A stretch of 57,156 nt of DNA from Saprolegnia diclina VS20 (lineage: Eukaryota; Oomycota; Saprolegniomycetes; Saprolegniales; Saprolegniaceae), in contig NW_008246071.1 of NCBI RefSeq assembly GCF_000281045.1, forward strand, positions 190,542 through 247,697. Reading direction: 5' to 3'. Both the position numbers and the translations under genes were made by a program. Each line of letters opens with the position of its first letter. Positions within the stretch are counted from its first letter, which is position 1. The notes beneath the pieces are model-generated. The model ran no database searches, had not been told where the DNA came from, and was given only the letters and a program-made list of their open reading frames with translations. Positions 20,290 through 32,555 of this stretch are shown one piece after another.

Positions 20290-23168
20290 CTAGGCGTCGG
20301 GCTTGAAGTCGGGGTTCTTGCGCAAAATGACAACGCCCTCCAGGACGTTCGTGTGCGCGAGGTACTCGTCCGTCGCGAGCTCGGCACGGTCCTTGACGTT
20401 GAGCAAAACGGGCGTGTTGTGAGTCTGGAACCCCGTAATTGACTTGGGGCGGCCGGCCTGCCCGACGACTTCGACCTACACGCGCTAAGTATACTACTGT
20501 CAAGAAGACTACACTCGTACCGCTTGACCGACGCGCACCGAGACCGGCAGCGGGTTGCCGTCCTCGTCGACAGTGATGAGCATGCGCGGCTGCATCGCCG
20601 TGACAATGCAGTACAAAAAGTAGTGCGAGTTGTCAAAAATGGTCTTCTCCATGTCGAGCGACGCGTGGAGGACGGCGAGGAGGCCACTGACCGCGACGCG
20701 CGACATGATGAGGCGGTCCGAGTGGAACGGGTGCAGCGTGATGAGCCCCTTCCCCATGTGCAAGAGGCCTTGCGCGATGCGTGTGACAAACAGGTGGTTG
20801 GCTTCGCGGCTATAAAACTCCGAGAGCTGGCGCAAAAGACCCGCAACGCGCGAGTTGTTGGTTCCGGCCGACGCCAGCCCCAGCGCAAGGATCGCACTCT
20901 GCGCGACGCCCGCGTCCACGTCGTGCGTGAGGCGCGAGAGCGTGTCAATGAGCGTGTACTCGGGGTTCGAGATGCTCAAGAGCGCCAATGCCAGCGGCAC
21001 CGCGCGACGGACGTTCACCTCGCCGTACTGAAGCAAATGGTCAAACGTGCGCATCGCCATCTCCGTGCCCACGTTCTCGCCCATTGCGACAAGCCCGATA
21101 CCGAGCACGGCCGCGCTCTGGTGCGCGCCTTCCTTGACGTCGTCGACATAGTGCGTCGCGCACTCGCGGAGAAGCGACTGCACCTTGAGCACGTTGCCCG
21201 TCCCCGCGTACGCGCACGTCTCAAGCGTGATCGAGAGGTACTTGGAAATGCGGTGCGAAATGGTCTTGGCCGCCTCGAGCATCGCGTCGACGCGCTCTTG
21301 GCGCCTAGAAGTTTATGAGCCTTGCAGGTAGACGCACTGGTTTGTACCCGAGGTAGAGCAAGCCGAGGCCGAGGCAGAGGAAGCGGGCGCACGATGAGTC
21401 GAGCTCCGCGTCCGTGCTTTCCATGAGGCGCTGCATGATGACGCTACCGGCCTCTTCGTCGCACGTGCCCACCTCGACCATACCAAGCGCGAGCGCCGCG
21501 TATGCCACTTCTTGGATATCCGCATTCTCATCGGCATGCGACACGACCGGGATGAGCAGCTCGGAAACGTCTTCGCGCGACGAGCCCGCGTAGGCAATGC
21601 CGAGGCCGAGGCACGACGCACACCGGATCGAGCAGTTGCCAGAGTCCACGTGCTCGGCGAGCAGCGCGAGCGCCGGGTCGCACTCGTTGCGGATACCGGC
21701 GCTGACGATGCCGACACCGAGGATCGCGCCGGCCTTGATGTGGTGGTCGCCCGAGTAGAGGAACTTGTCGATCTGCGTAATGCCTTCCTCGACGTTCCAG
21801 AGCATGATCATGCCGAGCGACGCGGCCGCGCTCGTCATGCCGTGCTCTTTGTTCTTGTAGAGCCAGTTGTTGCCTTCGACCGTCATGAGCTTGTCCGTGC
21901 CGTAGCCGGCGTTGACGAACGCGTTGACAAAGGTCGACGCGAGGTTCGCGCGCGCAGAGTCCGTCGGCGCGTTCGAGTCGCGGCCGCGGGCCACGCTGCC
22001 CGTCTCGCTCAAGTGCGACTTGTAAATGTCTTCGGGCGTCTTGGCGTCGACAACGTCGAGGTCCCGCGCGAGCGCCAAAAACTTGTCGCTCAAGTCTGTG
22101 TTGCTAATCTAGATGGCACCAGGTGATTGCGAGGCCGTGGATACAACACAGCGTACCATGTCGTTGGCCGACGCTTCGTGCTCGTCTTCAAAGCAAAAGC
22201 GCTGGCGGCCGAGAATGTAGCCCATCTGGTGACGCGTGGCCGTGTCGGTGCATTTGGCGAAGACGTCGGCGACGAGCTCTTCGCTGCCCATGCGAAGTGC
22301 GACGCGAAGCGCGTCCGGGTACTGCTCGACGCGGATGTAAACGGCGTACGCCGTCTGCAGCAACGTCAGAAGGTCGTCCGGGTCCGACATGAAGTCGGCG
22401 CACGCCAAGAGGTACAAGCACACGCGCTGGTAGTTCTTGTCGTCAATTTCCGTGGACTCAAGAAGCTTGTCCAGCTTTTGGACCTCGATAAGAATGTCGA
22501 TCGCCTCCGGCTCGGCGTTGTGCTGCATGTGGAAAGGCACGATGGCATCGACCATGACCATGAGGTCGTCGACCGTGGCCGTCGCGCCGTTGGGGCCCGT
22601 GATGCGTGCCGTGTATTCCTATGCGTGGAACTGAGAAATCGACTTTTCTCGGCCACTTCAAGCTCACCTCGCCGACTTCGCCAGCCAGCGACCGGACGAA
22701 TTCGTGGCCCCAGAGACCAAGCTCGGTCGAGTTGCCCTTGAGCTTGTAGTGGAGGCTTTCGCGCGAGCCTTCAGGGGCCATCGTCATGGCCAGGACGGCC
22801 AAGATATCGGCGAGCGCCTTCTGCGTCGTGATCGTGGCGTACGCCGTCTTGAGCGCAGCGTAGTGCGGCCGCAGAAACTTGAGCGGCTTGGGCACCGACG
22901 TCATGCTCGACGTCGCCGTGCGGATGAGCTGGCGGAGCGTCTCGAGCGCGTGCGCCTTGACGCCGGTCTGCTCGGCCGGGTCGCAGATGCGCGCAACGCT
23001 CATCTCGAGGTCTTCCTTGAGCTGCTTGTCCTCCTCCGAGAGGTCCTCGGGGTCAACCACCTTGTCGTTGGCCGTCGGTTCCTTCTGCTTCACGGGCACG
23101 GGCTCGTCGCTCGTCTTCTTCTTCGGGTCTTGCGACGGTACTTGCACGGTCACCGCGTCCTTGGCCAT
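20290..23168 (-). CDS. RPN1: 26S proteasome regulatory subunit RPN1 (PSMD2)
   Basis: Five exons. The start [13 protein letters not shown] at 23168 precedes a Lys/acidic N-terminus, as in RPN1. [15 protein letters not shown] and [16 protein letters not shown] are conserved entry helices. The centre has PC (proteasome/cyclosome) repeats such as [33 protein letters not shown], and [18 protein letters not shown], which form the toroid. The end includes [20 protein letters not shown] and stops at DFKPDA. RPN1 is the largest base subunit and docks ubiquitin receptors and Ubp6. Introns near 22623-22671, 22107-22153, 21303-21345 and 20476-20520 restore phase each time. Alternative start: MGSKSFRRS at 23204. 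Confidence 0.95.
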
Positions 23169-23731
23169 CTTTCCCTTCGATCTGCGAAAGCTTTTTGACC
23201 CCACACAGGAGCCAATTCCCTCTCAAACAGCATGCTTTATTCTCTTTCACAGGATTTACCACCTTTGTCGATATTATCCAGACAGTCTCATATTCATGTA
23301 TCTTTTCTAAATCGTCCCAATATTTCAACACACTTGGAGGGGCCCCAGCAGACGCTTGTCAAGGCTAAGCACACAAGTACCAAGCAAGCCACCTCTAGAG
23401 ATATGGTACTAGTCGTGGCGCTTTAAACTAGCAGCATTTTGTACCAAGCCGAGGAAAGGCCCACTGTCGGCCAAGGTACGTGGACGCTTGCGATGACCAA
23501 GGCGATCAACTAGACTGCGAGCGATGCGACAGCTGCCGAGAGTAAAAGACTACCACAGGCAAGAGAGCAAGCGACTGCGTTCATGGCCGCAATTGGCAGC
23601 TGTGTGCAGTGGACGTACAGGCACATTGCCACAGATTGAGACACATTGGATAATGTTTGTGGGAAAGATTTCGGCACCTGGCCGACTTGCAGTTTGTATC
23701 GGCCGCCAAAGATCTTATTTCGCGGAAGAGC
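23169..23731. promoter_or_regulatory. Divergent promoter, RPN1 / IFT144
   Basis: 563 bp between divergent ATGs. AT-richer than the flanks, with no exon-like frame. I see no PACE-like proteasome box that I would trust. Confidence 0.4.
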
Positions 23732-26700
23732 ATGAAGCGCCTCTTCAAGCTTCCGTCCAAGTACCATGGCGTCGGGCCCGTGACCTTTGCGTGGCAGCCC
23801 AAGGGCAACTTCCTGGCGACGGCAGGCAAGAACGGTACCATGACCTCCTATGGGCGCTCGAGGTGGATGATGCGCATGATGGCGTAGGCTTGGTGCACAT
23901 CATTGACCGACAAGGCGTCCAGTACGATGAGATCGGCCTCGATATGTCGACGCCGGTCGTTGCGCTCGAGTGGGACCGCGACGGCAACACGCTTGCGATC
24001 CTCCAGTCGGGCAATGGCCTCATCCCGCTCTGGGACCTCTCGACGCGCTCGACGTCCAACATTGACACCAACATGAAGGACCCGTCGTTCATCAAGTGGT
24101 CGTCGTCCGGCATCCAGCTCGGTAGGCGCCTCTATCATAGCATGCGTTGCGAGCCTATATGTAGCAATCGGGACGGCGAAAGGCAACCTCGTGCTCTACA
24201 ACAAGTCGACGCGCAAGCTCGTCCCGATCCTCGGCAAACACTCCAAGAAGATCACCTGCGGCGTCTGGAACAGCGAGGACCTCCTCGTGCTTGGCGCCGA
24301 AGACAAGATGGTGACGATTAGCAACGCTGCTGGCGACACGGTCCAGCAGCGCGAGCTCAAGTACGCAGTACGTCACTTCTCGTATTTGCTCTTTGGTTTG
24401 AGCATCGTGCGATGCATAGCCCGTCGAATGCAAGTTTGGCCGGCAGAAAGGCGACCCTGGCGGCGCCAAGGCGCCCGAGAACATCGTAGCAATCAACGTC
24501 TCCAAGTCGCTCATTCTGCTCAACCTCAACGACCCGGACAACCCGATCGAGCTCACGTTCCAGAGTGTACCACCTACGACGTTTAGGGTTGCATTGACGG
24601 GTTGTAGCACTATGGCACGATCAAGTCGTTCGACTGGTTCAGCGGCGGCTACCTCATGCTCGCCTTCTCGGAAGGCTTTGTCATTTGCATTTCGACGCAG
24701 ATCGAAGTCCGTTGTCGTTGCCCTCATGGTCGTCATGCGATGCGTCGTAGGAGATCGGCGAAGAGCTCTTCTCGGGCCGCTTCTTCTCGGAGCGCACGTA
24801 CGCCGTGTGCTACTCGGCGGCGCTCAACCGCGTCGCGATGAGCGGCGAGTCGGGCATCAAAGTCATCGACCTCGGCAACTACACCGAGATCAAGGGCGAC
24901 GCTGTCAAGCTCTCGGACGCCGAGGTTGCGCCGATATGGACATTGACAGGCCTTGACGACAGTGACGGCTAGGACAACGAGGCCAACCTCATGAGCTTTA
25001 CATCGGACGGCCAGATCCTCACGGTGGCAACCCAAGGCGGCATCGTGCAGACGTTCCTCGCGCGGATCGTCAACATCTTTGACCACGTCGGCAACTACGT
25101 CGTCTACCTGAGCTCGCTGCGGGAGCTCACGATCATCGACACGCTTGGGCGCGCGAGTCCGATCAACATCCAAGTGTCCATCGAGCCTTCGTTCATTGCG
25201 ATTGGACCGCGCCACGTCGCTGTCGGCATGAACAACCGCGTGTACTTTTACCGCTGCGACGGCTCGAGCCGCGATGCGCTCGTCAACGAGCAGCAGTACC
25301 TCGGGCGCGTCACGAGCGTCAAGCTCAACCGCGGTGCGTCACGGTCTCGTCCGAACCCGGTATCTAGATGTTGGGTGCCATTAGAGTACGCGGCCGTGCT
25401 CAGCGATGGCAAAGTGCTGTTGCACCCGATCGAGCCCACGTCGTCCCACGGTGCGGAAGGAGCTCGTGTGCGTCTTTGGAGCCTATCGCTGGTACTAGGC
25501 GCCGAGCAGTCCAAGACGTTTCCCGAGACGCACGGACGCGACGAGTCGCTCCAAGAGATCAGCTCGATCGCGCTCACAAAGGACTTTTTCATCTTTGCGA
25601 CCGCGAATGGCAACGGCACGATCCAGTTCTTCTACCTCCAAGAGTGGAAGCTGCTCGAGGGCTGCTGCTACAGGCACGACGAAGGCATTGGCATCGTGCA
25701 CATTGCACCCAACACGCCCGGCACCAAGATCGTCTTCATGGACTCGCGCCGCCGCGGCTACATGCTCAACGCGACCAACCGCGAGGCGATCTCGATCCCG
25801 AGCATGCCGAGCGCCACGAGTGCGATTCTCTGGGACACGATGGATCCGACCGTGTTTGTCGCAGTCGAAACTAGCGACTTCTCCGTCTTCATGCACTCGG
25901 AGCTCACGGTCAACGGCCCGGAAGTCACGCAGCTCGGCACGATGGACATTGACAACAACGGCGAGTATGTCATGTCGCCAGCGACGACCAAGATTCCGTC
26001 GGGGCATGCAGCGATCCTCTTTTGCGACGGGAACCTCACGTGCCAGCAGCCGGGTGGACAGCTCATGACGGTCGTGGCGGGCACCCACGACGCCCTCCAA
26101 GTACGTGTGCATGGGATCTTTCAAGGCTCAGTTCTGTCGGTAGAAGGGCACGGTGCGCGACTCGGACAAGGCCATTTTCAAGCAAACGCTTGCCTTGTGC
26201 CGCATGACCAACGCATGGAAGGCAGCGGTGGCGATCGAAAGCCGCGAGTACTGGCTCGCCCTCGCCAGTACACAACAAACAGAATTTGCCAACCAGTGTT
26301 TTCACATGGGCTTTGTAGGCCGAGCGATGCATACGCTGGATATTTCGCTCTCCAAACGCGTGTACCGGCAGCTGGGCGACGCCGGCATGGTCCTCGGGCT
26401 CGATCGCATCGAGCATGTCGAAGACAAGAACCTCCTCGCCGGCCACGTGTCGATGCTATTTGGCCAGTATGATCAAGCTCAAAAACTGTTTTTGGCGTCC
26501 TGCGACCCGATGGCCGCCCTCTCGATGCAGCGCTACTTGCTGCAGTGGGACCAAGCGCTCTTGCTCGCCGACTCGCTCGCAGTGCACCTCGTGCCCGAGC
26601 TCAGTGCGTCGTACGCTGCGCAGCTCGAGTTCAAGGGGGACTTTGACGGCGCGCTCAAAATGTACGAGCACGCGTGCAATGCGATGGACCCGCTCGGAAC

Positions 26701-28548
26701 GCCCGTCGTCGCTTCCGAGAAGATCCAGGCCCAGTGCATGGCCGGCCTTGCGCGCTGCACGTTGCGGCTCGGCGACCTCCGCCGCGGCATCCGGCTCATC
26801 TCGGACCTCAACGACGTGGTGCTGAGCAACGAAGGCGCGCTCATCCTCGAGGGCCTCAAGCAGTTCTCGGACGCGGCCGCCTTGTACGAGAAGGGCCAGC
26901 AGTTTGAGAAGGCAGCGCAGATTTACATTCAGATGAAGCAGCTCGGCAAGGCCGCCCCGCTCATGGCCAAGGTCACAGTACCCAAAGTCCACGCGCAGTT
27001 TGCCAAGGCGAAAGAAGCGGTGGGCGAGTTCAGTGCTGCGTCCGACGCATACGAAGCCGCGAACGACATGGACAACGTGGTGCGCATCCAGCTGGAGCAC
27101 TTGAACAGCCCCGAGCGGGCGTTTGCGATTGTGAAAGCGACCAAGTCCTCGGAAGGCGCGTCGGTGGTCGCCAAGCACTGCGTCGACACGGGCAACTACG
27201 CGGCCGCGATCGACTTTCTCCTCATGGCCAACCGCGAAGAAGAGGCGTTCCAGCTTGCGCAGCAGCACAACGAGATCGACGCGTTCACTCAAGTACCTCG
27301 TGTGGCAACTTGAGCGCGTTCCCATGACTCGCTATGTAGATCATCGGAGAGGCCATCTCGGCGGATCGCGCGCTCAAGATTGCGCAGCACTACGAGCAGA
27401 CGCAGGCGTACGCGAGGGCGGGCGAGTACTACCAAGTGTGCGGCAACTACCACAAGGCCCTTCGGCTCTTCCTCCAGTGCGGCGAGTCAGAGCTTGGCAA
27501 AGCCATCGACGTCGTCGGGAAGGCGCGCAACGACATGCTCACGCATACGCTCATCGACTTCCTCATGGGCGACACGGACGGGATCCCCAAGGACCCGAAC
27601 TACATCTTTCGTCTGTACATGGCCCTCGGCAACTACGCGCAAGCGGCGAAAACCGCCATCATCATTGCGCGCCAAGAGCAAGAGCTCGGCAACTACAAGG
27701 TCCGTCGCTGCATACGACCAGGCTGCGGATGTATATGCGTAGGTCGCCCACGATGTGCTCGTGGAGACGCACCGGCAGCTGCTCTTGCACAAGATCCACG
27801 TCAACCAAGATTTGCGCAACTCGCTCACGCTGCTCCACAGCTACGTTGTCGTCAAGAAGCTCGTCAAGCGCGGCGACCACGTCGCCGCCGCCAAGATGCT
27901 TCTCCGCGTAGCGAAGAGCATCTCCAAGTTCCCAACCCACGTGTCCAACATTTTGATCTCGGTCGTCATCGAGTGCCAGCGCGCGGGCCTCAAGGGCAGC
28001 AGCTACGAGTACGCGACGATGCTCATGCGCCCCGAGCACCGCAATTCGATCGAGAAGGAGATCAAGCGCAAGATCGAGGCCATCGTGCGTCGGCCCAACA
28101 AGGAGCAGCCGCCGGACAACGCGACGCCGTGCCCCTTTTGCGCGCACCCGGTCATTGACGTCGATCTGGACTGCAGCCAGTGCAAGAACTGGATCCCGTA
28201 CTGCGCCGTGACGGTACGACCAGATCGCCGTTTTTGTGCTCATTCGGGATTAGGGCTACCACATGGTCAAGGCCGACTGGAGCGTGTGTCCCCACTGCCA
28301 GTTCCCCGCCCTCTACTCGCACTTTACAGCGCACCTCCAAGCCGAGCCGGGTACGCTTCGCGATGGTCAAGTGGTGTTGAATGGAGCCGATAGCGTGCCC
28401 GATGTGCGACAAAGAGCTCCAGCCCGACGACATCCACCGAGTCCAAGAGAACGACGTCAAGCTCTCGACGATCGAACTGCAAGCGCCCGAGCCGACGACC
28501 GACAAGAAGGTCGCAAAGGACACCAAGCAAGGCGACCTCTTTGCCTAG
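23732..28548 (+). CDS. WDR19: Intraflagellar transport protein IFT144 (WDR19)
   Basis: Large multi-exon gene from MKRLFKLPSKYHG (23732) to GDLFA (28548). The N-terminus matches WDR19 start to end: VTFAWQPKGNFLATAG, VPILGKHSKKITCGVWNSED, GAEDKMVTISNAAGD. The second propeller has VAVGMNNRVYFYRCDG and DFFIFATANGNGTIQFFYLQ. The TPR-like part contains NLLAGHVSMLFGQYDQA, QFSDAAALYEKGQQFEKAA and NYAAAIDFLLMANREEEAF. The C-terminus is a zinc-binding region, TPCPFCAHPV, CSQCKNWIPYC, CPHCQFPALYS and CPMC. IFT144 is a core IFT-A subunit needed for retrograde transport in flagella, which fits a zoosporic organism. More than ten short introns break the frame. Confidence 0.95.
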
Positions 28549-28657
28549 TCCTGTGCATCCAATCTACATCCCATTTGGCATCACACAGCGTATGGTTTTC
28601 GCACTGTAGGACAACCTGTGCACAAAAGGTCGCGGTGGAACGATCTATCTATCTATA

Positions 28658-28743
<86 letters not shown>

Positions 28744-28857
28744 CTAGTATCCAACAATCGAGGATATTGGGATAGCGAATTCCGTGTCACTGAACTGGGC
28801 GGTCATGTGTCACTGGACTGTGCGGTCGCTGATTGGTGGATTGGCATTTGGTGACGG
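28549..28857. promoter_or_regulatory. IFT144 3' end / ATP23 promoter
   Basis: 309 bp holding the tetranucleotide repeat (listed separately) and CGCTGATTGG at 28827-28836, the reverse complement of CCAATCAGCG, 21 nt before the ATP23 ATG. Confidence 0.5.
28642..28744. repeat. (ATCT)n tetranucleotide microsatellite
   Basis: About 25 units of ATCT/TATC over roughly 100 bp, with one ATAT interruption near 28654. It lies about 115 bp upstream of the ATP23 start and is likely length-polymorphic. Confidence 0.98.
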
Positions 28858-29550
28858 ATGGAGAACGTCTTGAAGGACATGGTGTCGTCGGGCGCGGGCG
28901 ACGACGTGGCGCAGGCGCAGTTCGCCAAGGCCGAGGAGATGCGCGCGCAGTCGCTCGCCAAATGTAGTCGCTTTGAATGCGCTTCTCGCGGCCTCTCACG
29001 TATCCGTAGGCTCCAAGGTGCAGTTCCTCGTCGAGATCATGGACCGCATGGGCTGCAAGATCGACCCAAAGACGTTCTTCAAGAGCCAGCACTGCAACGG
29101 CAACATCAACGGCGGCTTTAGCCTCAACGAAGACGGGTCGCCGTCGGTCGTGCTCTGCCAGAACCACATCCAGGACCAAGAGTGGATGGACCGCACGGTC
29201 GCCCACGAGCTCATCCACGCGTTTGACCACTGCCGCGCCAACATCAACTGGGAGCGCGACTGCGACCAGCACGCGTGCAGCGAGATCCGCGCGGCCGCGC
29301 TCAGCGGCGACTGCGACTGGAAATTCGAGGTCATGCGCGGCCACTTTTCGATTCCCAAGCAGCACCAGGTACGGACCTTCGGTTCTTAGTTTCTTAGTTT
29401 CTGAGAGAGACGCGGTAGGAGTGCGTGCGTCGCCGGGCCGTGCTCTCGCTGCAGTACAACCCCATGTGCCAGGGCAAGGAGGACAAGTGCGTCGAGAAGG
29501 TCTTTGAGACGTGCTATAAGGACACGCTGCCGTTCCCGGAAATGCCATAA
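28858..29550 (+). CDS. ATP23: Mitochondrial inner membrane protease ATP23
   Basis: Three exons. The start MENVLKDMVSSG leads, after a 46-nt intron, into CSKVQFLVEIMDRMGCKIDP. The zinc protease motif HELIHAFDHC (HExxH) is intact. Conserved cysteines follow in DCDQHACSEIRAA and GDCDWKFEVMRGHF. The last exon gives ECVRRRAVLSLQYNPMC and ends at FPEMP. ATP23 is an intermembrane-space metalloprotease and chaperone for ATP synthase subunit Atp6 assembly. Length and cysteine pattern match the family, so it should be active. No classical presequence is seen, as expected for Mia40-imported members. Confidence 0.93.
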
Positions 29551-29614
29551 GATGTAATATCGACGACAAATGCAACAGGAAACGACAATATTGTGGCCAT
29601 TGACGCACGCGGGA

Positions 29615-31035
29615 CTAGTTGTAGTAGCTCTGGCGCTTGCGGCGAAAGAGCTTAAAGTACGGCGACCGGAAGAGCTGCGAGAGAATGCACGTCGAGAACC
29701 ACGTCGTCACGAGGAGGCAGACGCTGCTTTGGCTCGAAAAGTATGGGAACGCCGAGAGCTTCTCGTAGAGCGGCGCCATGAGCTGTCCAAAGACGCTCAC
29801 AATGTACCTAGAGACAAGATAGAGAGATATGGACACGAAGCATCCATATCGTCGTACAAATTGTGCGACGCATGGTACACGGCGCTCGACCAAATCGCGT
29901 GGCTTGTCTTGCCTTGGATCCAGCACATGGTCATGCGAGCGCCGATGAGGACGAGCGTGAAGAGAACGAGCACGCTCACGAGCTCATACGACGGCGCCTC
30001 GACGATAGCGTAGCCCGACCCGGTCGGAATCCAGTTGAAGTACTCGGCAATGATGAGCGGCCAGTGCCAGAGCGCCCAAACGACACCGGTCGCGATGGAT
30101 GCAAGGAACGCGCTGTGGCCGCAAATGATCTCGAGCGCTAGCATATTACAAAGTAAGGACGACGCTCGAGGGCAGAGGACGACGACGACCTGGGTACAAG
30201 GCGCCACTCCAGCCGATCTCTTGCGCGACGGCGAGGAGGAGCCAACTGCACCCTACGTAAACACCGCGTTCGCATGCAACGACGCGATCATCGAGGTACC
30301 CATTGCGCGGCCGCCAAACGCGATGCCAACGTCGTAGCGCGGTGGCGGGATCGGGTCCCAAAAGACACCGGCAAGGACGACGTAAAACACGTAAAAGACG
30401 AGCCCGCCATCCATGGCGTCGGGGTTGCCAAAGCTAAAGACCGTCTCGGCGCGCTCGACGAACGCGCGGTTGAACTAGGAACATGGCTGCCGCGAGGTCT
30501 GCAGTAGAACCAAGAAGACGTTGGCGGCACGTACCGGGTTGACCATCCGCGTCGCGGTCGTGAGCGTGTAGGCTGCAATTTGGCAAAAGAGCGGAATGCA
30601 GTAGCTCAAGACGAGAAGCCGCACCATGGACGACCGCGGGTAGCATGCAAAGAGGTCGCGCCATTGCGGCACTTCCCACATAGGCGCGCCGCCCTCGCCG
30701 AGGTGGGCAAACACGATGCGACGGAGCGCCATGGCGGCCACAGCCGGAGAAACGAGCCAGATGAGGTGGCATACTGTACTGCAAGCTATGGGCAGCGAGA
30801 AGAGACCGCAGAGCACGAGACCCGTGAGCGAAAGCGTCGAGACGCAGAAGAGAGAGACGAGGAACGCGTGGACGCCGTCTTGGTAGGCGCAGACAACCTC
30901 GGGCGCAAAGAAGTTGCTCAGCGGCCCCGAGCTTCGAAGGTGGGCCTGGGGCTGTAGTAGCGGGTAATACTCCTCCCAGATGTTGCTGCCGCGGGCCTTG
31001 GGCTTGGCCGTGGCGTCGAGGCTTGCGGCCGCCAT
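29615..31035 (-). CDS. CPBP (CAAX/Rce1-like) family membrane protein
   Basis: Multi-exon, polytopic. The start MAAASLDATAKPKA (31035) is followed by several hydrophobic helices, for example GVHAFLVSLFCVSTLSLTGL and ACSTVCHLIWLVSPAVAAM. Downstream exons contain the family motifs: motif 1 as AQEIGWSGALYP, motif 2 as WALWHWPLI, and a later HASHN. In active CPBP proteases motif 1 is EExxxR. Here it reads QEIGWS, so both the first Glu and the Arg are changed. The fold is therefore clear but activity is doubtful. The C-terminus is YFKLFRRKRQSYYN, a basic cytosolic tail. Membership in the Rce1 prenyl-protease subgroup is not established. The mid-gene exon borders (about 30150-30480) are approximate. 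Confidence 0.7.
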
Positions 31036-31326
31036 GCTGCAAGATCCCAAATCACACAAGCGGTGTATCCGGATACGCTACCTTGAAGGCTCCGGTCTTG
31101 GATATGGACCATATTGATCCATATCGTGAAATCGGCGATCAATATATTGCTCGAAGATGGCGCGGATGCCGCGACGGCCGAACGCGGCTGCGCGTGCACC
31201 CAGCATTTCCTTCGAGAGACGACGGCGCGCTGGCACTTCGACCCACGACAAAGCTACTCCCACTCGTGTCTGGCTTCCCTCCTGGCTTTCTGATATTCGC
31301 CATGGGTAGCGCGCTCAAGTTCCAAT

Positions 31327-32289
31327 ATGAATCATCATCCCAAAGATATTATTGCAATCTTCCCGCGAAACCTGCTGGCAGCGCGGGCAAGGCCGAACGC
31401 AACAGCATGCGACATCGCAGACGCCCTCATCCCAGCATCCACCGCCTATCCGCCAGTGCATGCGACGAGGTCGGCCGCGCCGCAGCGCTTGCGGTGGGAG
31501 GATTGTATATTCGACCGACTTCAATATAGTGTCTCCAATCGTCGCCTCGCGGTCATTACGGCGGCCTGTCAAGCGCCGCCGTCGTGCATCGGTCGTTGGC
31601 GCCACGCTGACCGTACGTTGCCGTACATTGGGCGGAGCGACGCGTGCCACTCTCGGCGCTCGAAGACTCAGCGCCCTTCTTCGCGTCGCGCCGCAGACGG
31701 TCGGTGCGGACAGCAGCAACGACGAGGCCCTTGGCTCTGCGTAGCGGCCAAAGACGCGGCGGGATCCGGGAATTTTCGCCGCGCGGATCTTCTGGCCGCG
31801 TGCACGGCCACGCGTGCAAGACACTTGGGTACCGTTCTGCCACCAAGCGCTGCGATCGCACTACACGTCTCTCTTGCATGGGTTCAGACCGGCACGTACA
31901 TGCTCCACACGCAACTCCGCGCGGCGCTGCGTCTCGAACAATACCACGCCCGCCGCTTCCGCGAGCTCTACGAGGCCGCGCTCGTCCATGTCCACGTGCT
32001 CGAAGCCCGCGCGGCGTGCTTTGAACGCGCGCAGCAGTGCCGTTGGTACAGCGACCCGCTATACGTACAAGCGCCCCGCCTGCACAGTACGATGCACGAT
32101 GGGCTGCCGTGGCACTACGCAGCGCGCCACGACGCGCGGGCGACGCCGACCGCCTCGCTGCGACCCGCGCGCCTTCTCTTCAAGGAGCTCGCGCGGATGC
32201 CCGTACGTTTGTACCGACGGCGCGCTGCGGCCCGCGCCCAACGGCTCTACTTCCAGGAGCTTGTCGGGCTCCTGCTCGCGTTTGAATAG
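31327..32289 (+). CDS. Uncharacterised gene, C-terminal half better supported
   Basis: An open frame of 320 codons ends at 32289. The last 130 codons (from MLHTQLRAALRLEQ at 31900) have strong local codon bias and read as helical, Arg/Ala-rich sequence with AARHDARATPTASLRPARLL and a final RLYFQELVGLLLAFE. The first half lacks that bias, and two other frames over 31350-31900 look equally coding-like. The true gene therefore probably has several short exons there that I could not join. No family is recognised, and no signal peptide or membrane segment is evident in the supported part. Confidence 0.4.
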   Translation: MNHHPKDIIAIFPRNLLAARARPNATACDIADALIPASTAYPPVHATRSAAPQRLRWEDCIFDRLQYSVSNRRLAVITAACQAPPSCIGRWRHADRTLPYIGRSDACHSRRSKTQRPSSRRAADGRCGQQQRRGPWLCVAAKDAAGSGNFRRADLLAACTATRARHLGTVLPPSAAIALHVSLAWVQTGTYMLHTQLRAALRLEQYHARRFRELYEAALVHVHVLEARAACFERAQQCRWYSDPLYVQAPRLHSTMHDGLPWHYAARHDARATPTASLRPARLLFKELARMPVRLYRRRAAARAQRLYFQELVGLLLAFE

Positions 32290-32315
32290 CTGACTATCAC
32301 ATTTCGCCCAAGTTA

Positions 32316-32351
32316 ACCTAGCCCTAGCCCTGGCCCTAGCCCTAGCCCTGG
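32316..32351. repeat. Two 18-bp units built of CCCTAG/CCCTGG hexamers
   Basis: Six hexamers in the order CCTAGC-CCTAGC-CCTGGC repeated twice, flanked by TTAA and GGTTAG. It resembles a degenerate telomere-like hexamer array, but oomycete telomeres are TTTAGGG-type, so a simple tandem repeat is the safer call. Confidence 0.8.
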
Positions 32352-32555
32352 TTAGCGCGCGATGGACAGCGCCGTGCGGTGTCGAGTTGATATTGCAGTG
32401 ATGACGAGAGAATGGCGCTGCTTTGTGGTCGCTTGCATATGCGTCGTCGTCTTTGCTGACGGAACCAACTTGACACAAAAAACTGCAAATTGCAGTGGGG
32501 CGCGTGTTAAATAATACTAAAATACGTAAAAACTAGAAAAATGACTAATAATACT

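Noticed and set aside
23732-28548. Many frame breaks in IFT144 taken as a pseudogene
   Set aside because: Each break coincides with a short GT...AG intron, and the joined segments match the family throughout.
28642-28744. Possible CRISPR-like or coding repeat
   Set aside because: It is a plain ATCT microsatellite without spacers. Plus-strand frames through it (such as YLSIYLSI) are artefacts.
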